DNA from: an uncultured Saprospiraceae bacterium
GTDB lineage: Bacteria > Bacteroidota > Bacteroidia > Chitinophagales > Saprospiraceae
Reading direction: 5' to 3'
DNA length: 5,689 bases
NCBI GenBank assembly: GCA_937930625.1
Contig: CALHBW010000411.1
Location: 1 to 5,689 of the forward strand
The translations under genes and the position numbers were made by a program. Of this stretch, positions 1 through 5,122 are shown one piece after another (the first letter of the stretch is position 1; every line of letters starts with the position of its first letter). The notes under the pieces were generated by a model. The model did no database searches, was not told the origin of the DNA, and saw nothing but the letters and a program-made list of their open reading frames with translations.

Positions 1-403
1 AGTCGGCGCGGCAGCTCTCGATAAAAATGGCAACCTCGCCGCAGGCACCTCTACCGGCGGCATGACCAATAAACGTTACGGACGCATCGGCGATTCGCCT
101 ATCATCGGCGCAGGTACGTATGCCAATAATGCGACTTGTGCGGTATCGAGTACAGGACATGGCGAGTATTTTATGCGTTATATGGTTGCCTATGACATCT
201 CGGCGCGAATGGAATACGCAGGGGCTACGCTTGCAGAAGCCGCTGATTTTGTGGTGAATAAAAAGTTGGTGGAAAAAGGTGGTTCGGGTGGTGTCATCGC
301 ACTTGATAAGTATGGGAATGTTGCAATGCCTTTTAATACGGCGGGAATGTATCGGGGATATGTAAAAGCAGATGGCGTTGTGGAGACCTTTTTGTATAAG
401 TAA
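1..403 (+). CDS. Isoaspartyl peptidase/L-asparaginase, C-terminal part (5' end outside window)
   Basis: This is the beta-subunit portion of a plant-type asparaginase/isoaspartyl dipeptidase, an Ntn-hydrolase that cleaves itself before a Thr and then hydrolyses isoaspartyl dipeptides and asparagine. The frame is open from base 2 (VGAAALDKNG...) to TAA at 401-403, giving 133 visible residues. In this family the nucleophile is the Thr of a T-V-G motif. Base 1 is 'a', the third base of the preceding codon, which fits ACA (Thr), so the window probably opens exactly at the catalytic residue; this is inference. Visible family motifs are GTSTGG (second active-site Thr), GRIGDSPIIGAGTYA (substrate-binding Arg and Asp) and STGHGE (Thr-Gly oxyanion/substrate site). 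The C-terminus ends normally after the Asn-Thr-Ala-Gly-Met stretch, so only the alpha part is missing, beyond the edge. The Met at base 62 is internal and is not the start. Whether the alpha part carries a signal peptide cannot be seen. Confidence 0.93.
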   Translation, partial: VGAAALDKNGNLAAGTSTGGMTNKRYGRIGDSPIIGAGTYANNATCAVSSTGHGEYFMRYMVAYDISARMEYAGATLAEAADFVVNKKLVEKGGSGGVIALDKYGNVAMPFNTAGMYRGYVKADGVVETFLYK

Positions 404-735
404 GTACAAATTCATCCTGATAGCTATCGTGGATAAGTTCGAACTCAATAATTAATTCGCTTTCAGCAAATTACGAAACTCTATTTTTCCCGGCAGATAG
501 CACAGAAAATATAACTTTCATCGAATAAGTACCATTGCTTATCGAAATTTACGTGTATTACCAGAATTTTTTTTAGTAACTTTACGTTACAGCAAAAAAA
601 TAACAATTCTACGTCGCACTGTTCATTAGTGAAGAGAATTAAATAGATTTTTTAACCAAATTCAAATTGTAGAATCAACGAAACCATAACACCATAATCG
701 TCCGCAACTTGAATTCCACACAACACAGTTTAATT
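404..735. other. Intergenic spacer with weak promoter-like and palindromic motifs
   Basis: This AT-rich stretch between the asparaginase and the first DUF3857 gene contains no convincing coding frame or RNA gene. Several imperfect matches to the Bacteroidota -7 element TAnnTTTG occur: TAACTTTC at 512-519, TAACTTTA at 577-584 and TAGATTTT at 644-651. None has a well-spaced upstream TTTG, so I do not choose among them. The match at 577-584 lies inside a short perfect dyad, GTAAC-N5-GTTAC at 576-590, which could be an operator or chance. A 10-bp palindrome GATAGCTATC is at 419-428. There is no stem-loop with a T-run after the asparaginase stop, so no clear intrinsic terminator. The promoter of the downstream gene is probably in this spacer. 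Confidence 0.5.
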
Positions 736-2688
736 ATGCAACTCCCGTTTACCAATCATTTATCAATTCTATTGATATTTCTATTCCTTGGGTTTTCTAT
801 CACATCAAATGCACAACCCGTACCCATGAAATGGGGAAAAGTACCCGCCGAAGACCTCAACATGACCACCTACGAAGCCGACCCCGACGCTGATGCCGTC
901 GTATTGGGAGCTTACGAAATGGTCTATGTCGATATGCGTCAAAACTATGCCGTGAGTTACGAAATTCATATTCGCATGAAAATTCTCACACAAGAAGGTG
1001 TTGACCGGGCTAATATCACCATTCCTTATGGCAAAAAAGAACGTATTACAGGTCTTCATGCACAAACCATTAATCAGGGAGAAAATATCAAAATCAGCAA
1101 AAAAGATATATTTGATGAAGAAGTCACTGAGAACTATAATCGAAAACGATTTACTTTTCCCAATGTACAAGTAGGCTCTATTATCGAATATCGCTATACC
1201 CTCGAATCACCCTACGCGGGCGTACTCGACACTTGGTATTTTCAAGAAGATATTCCTGTACGTTGGAGTGAATGTCGATTTAGTGTACCAATATACATTG
1301 AGTACGTTATGATTACCAATACCGACAGACCATTTGATATCAAAGAAGACAAAAAGACTTCTATAGGAAATGATGATGCCAGAATATATCGCTTCGTGAT
1401 GCAGAATATGAAGGGCTTAGAGGAAGAAAAATATATCACTACAATGACGGATTACCTCAATAATATCCAATTTCAGGCAGCAAAAGTGACACAACCCAAC
1501 GGAATAGTCAATAAATACTGGAAAGATTGGCCCGACCTCATAGATAGATGGTGGGATGGAGAATCAGGTGGCAAACAAATCAAAAATAAAGGCAACCACA
1601 AAAAAATACTCCAAGATGTTGAACTTGCCACTTCGCACATCGCAGACCCTAAAGAAAGAGCAACTGCCATATACAATTTCATCCAAATCAACTACACATG
1701 GAATGGTAGGTTTAGCGATTATATTCAAGAGAAAAAACTCAATGCTGCCTACGAAAAAAGTGCGGGCAACAGTGCCGAAATCAACCTGAGCCTTCTCGCC
1801 TGTTTGCTTGATGTGGGCATAGAGGCGCATCCTGTACGTATATCTACACGTTCACATGGCATAATTCAAAAAGTATATCCTATTGTCGCTCAATTTAATC
1901 ATGTTGTTATTTTAGCCAGAATTGACGGAAAAGAATACCTGCTTGATGCCATCGACAAAGACCTCACTTTTGGTATGTTGCACCCCCAATCTCTCAATTT
2001 GCAAGGCTTACTTCTCGAACGCACCAAACAAAAATTGCCAACTTGGATAGACCTGATACCCAACAAATCGTCTGAAATCGTCAATATCAATCTTCAAATC
2101 GAAGAAGATGAACCACTTGCCGAATTGACCGGTGTATATACAGGCTATAGCGCGTGGAGCAAACGTTACCAACAAAGAAAACAAGACGAAGAAGATTATA
2201 TCGAAAAGCGTCTTGGGGATTTATATGATTTTGAGGTAGAATCCGTCGAATTTAACACCGAAAAACCGGAGCGTTTTGCCGAAGTCATCAAACTCAAAGT
2301 AGAAGACGCCATCACATCTTCTGCCGACAATATTTACATCAACCCTTTCTTGATGGAGCAGACCGAAGAACGTATTTTTACCCTCGAAAAAAGAGCATAC
2401 CCGGTTGATATTGCAACACCTTATATGGATAAATACATCTTAAACCTAACGGTTCCAGAAGGTTATGAAGTCGCCGAACTCCCCGAAAATATCAAAATGA
2501 CTTTACCGGATGGCAGCGGTTCATATTTTTATATGATTGAATACAAAAACAATATCCTTCAACTACGCCGCGAAGAAACCCTCAAAAAACCCATCTATTT
2601 CCCCGAAGAATACGAAGCCCTCAAAGGCTTGTTTGATTTGATTTTTGAAAAAGAAGCCGAACAAATTATTTTGACAAAAAGTAAATAG
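736..2688 (+). CDS. Exported DUF3857 / transglutaminase-like protein with Ser in place of the catalytic Cys
   Basis: The protein has 650 residues from the ATG at 736. A signal peptide is visible: the hydrophobic core LSILLIFLFLGF is followed by SITSNA|Q, with likely cleavage after Ala26 and no lipobox, so the product is exported without a lipid anchor. Domains in order are DUF3857 (about 61-226), a transglutaminase-like fold (about 295-410) and a C-terminal DUF3858-like beta region ending near 650. In the transglutaminase-like core, His389 (QFNHVV) and Asp404 (LLDAID) occupy the His and Asp positions, but the Cys position reads GNS (Ser346, codon AGT at 1771-1773). Classical Cys chemistry is therefore unlikely. 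I recall Ser at this site in other Bacteroidota DUF3857 proteins, so this may be a non-catalytic or altered subfamily rather than a fresh mutation. The frame also opens at TTG 709, adding nine residues; I prefer the ATG because it starts just before the signal peptide. No Shine-Dalgarno is present. The stop TAG is the first triplet of a 7-bp repeat tract. Substrate is unknown. Confidence 0.9.
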   Translation: MQLPFTNHLSILLIFLFLGFSITSNAQPVPMKWGKVPAEDLNMTTYEADPDADAVVLGAYEMVYVDMRQNYAVSYEIHIRMKILTQEGVDRANITIPYGKKERITGLHAQTINQGENIKISKKDIFDEEVTENYNRKRFTFPNVQVGSIIEYRYTLESPYAGVLDTWYFQEDIPVRWSECRFSVPIYIEYVMITNTDRPFDIKEDKKTSIGNDDARIYRFVMQNMKGLEEEKYITTMTDYLNNIQFQAAKVTQPNGIVNKYWKDWPDLIDRWWDGESGGKQIKNKGNHKKILQDVELATSHIADPKERATAIYNFIQINYTWNGRFSDYIQEKKLNAAYEKSAGNSAEINLSLLACLLDVGIEAHPVRISTRSHGIIQKVYPIVAQFNHVVILARIDGKEYLLDAIDKDLTFGMLHPQSLNLQGLLLERTKQKLPTWIDLIPNKSSEIVNINLQIEEDEPLAELTGVYTGYSAWSKRYQQRKQDEEDYIEKRLGDLYDFEVESVEFNTEKPERFAEVIKLKVEDAITSSADNIYINPFLMEQTEERIFTLEKRAYPVDIATPYMDKYILNLTVPEGYEVAELPENIKMTLPDGSGSYFYMIEYKNNILQLRREETLKKPIYFPEEYEALKGLFDLIFEKEAEQIILTKSK

Positions 2689-2709
2689 TTGATAGTTCAT
2701 AGTTCATAG
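2686..2709. repeat. Left arm of an inverted heptanucleotide repeat
   Basis: The units TAGTTGA, TAGTTCA, TAGTTCA and TAG run without interruption from the stop codon of the upstream gene. The reverse complement of this arm matches 2981-3004 in 22 of 24 positions, so the two arms form an inverted repeat. Without the inserted element between them they would be separated by only about 30 bases (2710-2739). The period of seven suggests replication slippage or a dispersed heptamer family. I cannot assign a function; a stem-loop in the mRNA between the two DUF3857 genes is possible. Confidence 0.8.
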
Positions 2710-2731
2710 ACGGACGCGAGCCAAATTAACG

Positions 2732-2739
2732 ACTACGAA
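2732..2739. repeat. Left copy of 8-bp target-site duplication (ACTACGAA)
   Basis: ACTACGAA directly precedes the left terminal inverted repeat, and an identical copy directly follows the right one at 2973-2980. Removing one copy plus the element restores a continuous heptamer tract on the right side, which is what a transposition-generated duplication predicts. Confidence 0.85.
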
Positions 2740-2762
2740 GGGTGCATCTCAAATTGTCGCAT
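2740..2762. repeat. Left terminal inverted repeat of the MITE-like element
   Basis: This 23-bp end begins GGGTGCATCTCAAATTGTCG and is perfectly complementary to 2950-2972. Pairing stops at 2763/2949. The GGG outer end immediately abuts the target duplication, which fixes the boundary precisely. Confidence 0.88.
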
Positions 2763-2788
2763 TTTTATTTTTACTAAATGAAAATTTA

Positions 2789-2796
2789 TAATTTTG
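2789..2796 (+). promoter_or_regulatory. Possible promoter -7 element inside the MITE-like element
   Basis: TAATTTTG matches the Bacteroidota -7 consensus TAnnTTTG. The best upstream partner is only TTTA at 2764-2767 with a 21-base spacer. If used, transcription would run rightward out of the element into the second DUF3857 gene. The surrounding sequence is extremely AT-rich, so a chance match is quite likely. Confidence 0.25.
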
Positions 2797-2863
2797 TTTA
2801 GTGAAAAATTAAAAATTCGATAAGAATCAAACTATGAAAATTGGTGATAAAATTTTGGTAATC

Positions 2864-2897
2864 AATTCTATAAGGTTTTCGAAAACCTTATAGAATT
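2864..2897. repeat. Perfect 34-bp palindrome in the MITE-like element
   Basis: The two 17-bp halves meet at GTTTTC|GAAAAC with no spacer. In RNA either strand could fold into a stem of about 15 bp with a UCGA loop. It is not followed by a T-run on either strand, so it is not a standard intrinsic terminator. It may be a protein-binding or cruciform site of the element, or act as a structured transcript segment. Confidence 0.85.
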
Positions 2898-2949
2898 TGG
2901 GTGAAAGACCAAACTTCATATCAATTGAAAATACTTTACACTTTTCTAT

Positions 2950-2972
2950 ATGCGACAATTTGAGATGCACCC
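2950..2972. repeat. Right terminal inverted repeat of the MITE-like element
   Basis: This is the exact reverse complement of 2740-2762 and is followed directly by the second ACTACGAA copy. Its first three bases are an ATG in frame with the downstream DUF3857 gene, so a naive gene call would start inside this repeat. Confidence 0.88.
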
Positions 2973-2980
2973 ACTACGAA
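2973..2980. repeat. Right copy of 8-bp target-site duplication (ACTACGAA)
   Basis: This copy is identical to 2732-2739 and directly abuts the right terminal repeat. Seven of its eight bases (CTACGAA) also form the first unit of the heptamer tract, indicating that the element inserted at the edge of that tract. Confidence 0.85.
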
Positions 2981-3089
2981 CTATCAACTATGAGCTATCA
3001 ACTAAAAAGCTATCAATTATGAACTACAAAAAACGACCAACTATGGACTATCGACTATGGACTATGGACTGCAAACTATGGACTATATT
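2974..3089 (+). repeat. Degenerate heptanucleotide tandem repeat running into the coding start of the second DUF3857 gene
   Basis: The tract consists of 7-bp units of the form CTAYSRA: CTACGAA, CTATCAA, CTATGAG, CTATCAA, an 8-bp CTAAAAAG, CTATCAA, TTATGAA, CTACAAA, then a short break at 3031-3040, followed by CTATGGA, CTATCGA, CTATGGA, CTATGGA, CTGCAAA, CTATGGA and CTATATT. Three units make 21 bases, so the translated part shows a seven-residue repeat (MDYRLWT then MDCKLWT). CTATGGA-type units each carry an ATG, placing possible starts in more than one frame (3043, 3057, 3064, 3078). Part 2981-3004 is the right arm of the inverted repeat with 2686-2709. Confidence 0.82.
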
Positions 3090-4977
3090 ATTTTTATGCC
3101 TTATGGCAAATGCCATACAAGCGCAGAGTGAATATTCGATTGCAAATATGTCAGTCGAACTGCTCAAAGCGAATGCTGTTGTCAGAAACCATACCGTTGA
3201 ATACGAGATTAAATCGCCGTCAAAAGCCCGTCGGTATGAGCGAAGGGTGATTACTATATTTAATGGTGAATCTGACCTCAATGAGTTGTATGTGTATTAC
3301 GATAAATTCAGAAAAGTTGAAAATATCAGTGCCAGACTCTACGATGCAAAGGGTAAGCTCGTTCGTAAAATCAGCAAAAAAGAAATCCGGGATTACAGTG
3401 CTATTTCAGGTTATTCTATTTACGAAGATAATCGTGTAAAGCACCTCGAAATTAACCATTCGCAATATCCATACACCGTTGAATTTGAATATACCATCAA
3501 TAAAAGTGGTATAATATCGCACCCAAATTGGCATCCGCAATTTTATGATTATGGTGTAGCGGTACAAAATGGTTCATATCAAATCACAGCACCCAAAGAT
3601 GCCGATATTCGTTATCAGGCATACAATTTCGACCCCAAATTAGAACAGACTACCGAAGGCGGAAATACAACATATCATTGGCAAATAGAAAACCTGCCAC
3701 CATTAAAAGAAGAATATTACACTGCTCACAAACGCGATTTATTTCCCGTATTAAAAGTCGCACCTACCGCATTTTCGATGGATGGTCATAGTGGTGATAT
3801 GTCCACTTGGGTGTCATTCGGCAAATTCATTTACGACCTCAATAAAGGACGTGGCGTTCCTACCGAAAAAACCCGCCAAATCGTCCAATCCCTTACGAAA
3901 GACCTCAACACAGAAAGCGAAAAAATCGCTGCGTTATACGATTATTTACAAACAACTAATCGCTATGTCAGCGTACAATTAGGTATTGGCGGTTGGCAGT
4001 CTTTTGATACCGAATATGTCGAAAAAAACAAATATGGCGATTGCAAGGCATTGAGTTATTATATGAAAGCCATGTTGGACGCGGCAGACATTGAATCCTA
4101 CCCTGTACTGATTTATGCCGACCGCAGACCACCACAGATTGACGAAGATTTTGCGGTCAATTCCTTCAATCACATGATACTCTACGTACCCGGCGACGAC
4201 CCCACTTGGCTCGAATGTACTTCCTCCTACAGTCCGCCCGGTTACTTGGGGCGAAGTACCGAAAATCGACGTGTGTTGCTCATCACCCCCGAAGGCGGCA
4301 AACTCGCAGACACCCCCGACAGCACCCCCGAATACAATGTAGGCGATGCCAAAATTAAGGTAAAATTAAGAGATGATGGCGCAGCAACTATCGAAGTTCG
4401 TAGTACAAAAACAGGTGCTATGCAGCGTGGATTAAGACACGATAAAAACACCCTTTCAGAAGAAAAACAAAAAGAAGAACTACAAGAAGCACTGGAAGAA
4501 TTACCGAGATTTACAATTGATAATTATGAAATAAAATTGTCAGAAAGTGAGCCGAAATGCGAATTTAATTATGACCTTTCAGTACGAAAATTAGCGACCG
4601 TACAAGGCAGTCGTATCTTCATCCGTCCGAATGTCATTCACCAAAGTCGCTTTGTACCCGACAGAGAAAAAGAACGCAAACAAAATATCGTTCGCTACAA
4701 TGCTTATACCGAAAAAGACCAAGTTACCATCGACCTTCCAATAGGTTACGTTGCAGAAAGTCTGCCCGAAAATACCAATATCCAAAGTGATTTTGGCAAC
4801 TATAAAATGACTTGCGAAATATCAGGAAATCAACTGGTTTACAACCGTACATTTGAGGTGAAAGCCTACAATCTACCACCGGAAAGGTATCAGGATATGT
4901 TTGATTTTTACAATCAAGTCAAAAAATCGGATAAAGCAAAAGCAGTATTAGTTAAAAATAAAGATAGAAAGCCTTGA
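3019..4977 (+). CDS. Exported DUF3857 / transglutaminase-like protein with catalytic Cys present
   Basis: The protein has 652 residues from ATG 3019. Domains in order are signal peptide, DUF3857 (about 45-210), transglutaminase-like core (about 295-405) and a C-terminal DUF3858-like region. Active-site candidates are Cys342 (KYGDCKALS), His385 (NSFNHMI) and Glu399 (WLECTSS) at the usual Asp position; I recall WLECTS or WLDCTS in Bacteroidota members, so it may still be a working cysteine hydrolase or transglutaminase-like enzyme. The signal peptide core TILFLCLMANAIQA|Q suggests export without a lipid anchor. The C-terminus resembles the upstream paralogue (P-x-GY...LPEN...P-x-x-Y). In-frame starts are 2950 (inside the mobile element), 3019, 3043 and 3064. 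I chose 3019 because it supplies a basic n-region (NYKKRP) before the core, but 3064 is a serious alternative. The DNA for the n-region is mostly 7-bp repeat. No Shine-Dalgarno is visible. It may once have been co-transcribed with the upstream paralogue; now 330 bases, including the insertion, separate them. Substrate is unknown. Confidence 0.9.
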   Translation: MNYKKRPTMDYRLWTMDCKLWTILFLCLMANAIQAQSEYSIANMSVELLKANAVVRNHTVEYEIKSPSKARRYERRVITIFNGESDLNELYVYYDKFRKVENISARLYDAKGKLVRKISKKEIRDYSAISGYSIYEDNRVKHLEINHSQYPYTVEFEYTINKSGIISHPNWHPQFYDYGVAVQNGSYQITAPKDADIRYQAYNFDPKLEQTTEGGNTTYHWQIENLPPLKEEYYTAHKRDLFPVLKVAPTAFSMDGHSGDMSTWVSFGKFIYDLNKGRGVPTEKTRQIVQSLTKDLNTESEKIAALYDYLQTTNRYVSVQLGIGGWQSFDTEYVEKNKYGDCKALSYYMKAMLDAADIESYPVLIYADRRPPQIDEDFAVNSFNHMILYVPGDDPTWLECTSSYSPPGYLGRSTENRRVLLITPEGGKLADTPDSTPEYNVGDAKIKVKLRDDGAATIEVRSTKTGAMQRGLRHDKNTLSEEKQKEELQEALEELPRFTIDNYEIKLSESEPKCEFNYDLSVRKLATVQGSRIFIRPNVIHQSRFVPDREKERKQNIVRYNAYTEKDQVTIDLPIGYVAESLPENTNIQSDFGNYKMTCEISGNQLVYNRTFEVKAYNLPPERYQDMFDFYNQVKKSDKAKAVLVKNKDRKP

Positions 4978-4996
4978 TGCCTTGATTCATTATGAA

Positions 4997-5028
4997 TTTG
5001 GTGGATGCCAAAAGTAATTGTATATTTG
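4997..5028 (+). promoter_or_regulatory. Bacteroidota-type promoter for the exonuclease gene
   Basis: TTTG at 4997-5000 and TATATTTG at 5021-5028 are separated by 20 bases. This fits the known Bacteroidota primary-sigma pattern (TTTG around -33, TAnnTTTG around -7). Transcription would begin near 5035, giving a leader of roughly 90 bases before ATG 5123. It is the best promoter match I found in the window and implies that the exonuclease is transcribed separately from the DUF3857 gene. Confidence 0.65.
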
Positions 5029-5039
5029 AAACGCTCAAC

Positions 5040-5079
5040 ATCACAGAAGCAGTGGATTTAAGCCAACCGCTTCTGTGAT
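5040..5079 (+). other. Stem-loop in the presumed leader of the exonuclease gene (or terminator of the upstream gene)
   Basis: ATCACAGAAGC (5040-5050) and GCTTCTGTGAT (5069-5079) are perfect 11-bp inverted copies around an 18-base loop. No T-run follows, so it is a poor intrinsic terminator for the upstream gene. Because it starts just after the predicted transcription start, it could instead be a 5' stabilising or regulatory hairpin of the exonuclease mRNA. The role is inferred; the repeat itself is certain. Confidence 0.6.
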
Positions 5080-5083
5080 AAAG

Positions 5084-5118
5084 CTTGAACTTGTACTTTA
5101 TTCTTGAACTTGAACTTA
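5084..5118 (+). repeat. Short CTTGAA hexamer repeat before the exonuclease start
   Basis: The units CTTGAA, CTTGTA, CTTTAT, then after a single base CTTGAA, CTTGAA and CTTA run nearly up to the start codon. The repeat is degenerate and only about 35 bases long. It lies between the leader hairpin and ATG 5123, where it could influence translation, or it may simply be a slippage product. Confidence 0.55.
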
Positions 5119-5122
5119 GAAA

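Larger units (their letters stand above)
2740..2972. mobile_element. MITE-like non-autonomous element, 233 bp
   Basis: The element is bounded by perfect 23-bp terminal inverted repeats: 2740-2762, beginning GGGTGCATCTCAAAT, and 2950-2972, its exact reverse complement. It is flanked by the 8-bp direct repeat ACTACGAA. The interior is very AT-rich (38 G/C of 180 in 2761-2940 by hand count, about 21%) and has no reading frame resembling a transposase, so mobility would depend on an enzyme encoded elsewhere. Internal structure comprises an imperfect hairpin at 2768-2807 (11-bp arms with one T.G pair) and a perfect 34-bp palindrome at 2864-2897. An 8-bp duplication is known for several IS families (for example IS1595, ISL3, IS66 and ISAs1); I cannot assign this one. 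The right end provides an ATG (2950) in frame with the downstream gene. It lies between two genes and breaks neither. Confidence 0.85.

Noticed and set aside
62..403. A separate small 113-residue gene starting at ATG 62
   Set aside because: The same frame is open to the left edge and encodes conserved asparaginase beta-subunit residues (VGAAALDKNG and GTSTGG), so Met at 62 is internal.
419..428. GATAGCTATC palindrome after the asparaginase stop as a terminator
   Set aside because: It is only 10 bp, has no loop and no following T-run; it is probably chance.
709..735. TTG at 709 as the start of the first DUF3857 gene
   Set aside because: It adds nine residues before an ATG at 736 that directly precedes a normal signal peptide, and no ribosome-binding sequence favours TTG. 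It remains possible but is less likely.
805..1170. Minus-strand open frame of 121 codons opposite the first DUF3857 gene
   Set aside because: It is antisense to conserved DUF3857 sequence, has no recognisable domain and no start context. Other opposite-strand or offset frames in 1242-2090, 3048-3281, 3782-4785 and 5287-5623 are rejected for the same reason.
1771..1773. Ser codon as evidence of a pseudogene
   Set aside because: The frame is full length and intact, with signal peptide and C-terminal domain. I recall Ser at this position in related proteins, so it reads as a subfamily trait, not decay.
2864..2897. Intrinsic terminator for the first DUF3857 gene
   Set aside because: The palindrome is perfect, but its stem is AT-rich, no T-run follows, and it lies inside the mobile element about 175 bases after the stop.
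2974..3089. CRISPR array or direct-repeat array
   Set aside because: The units are 7 bp and contiguous without spacers, so this is a tandem heptamer tract.
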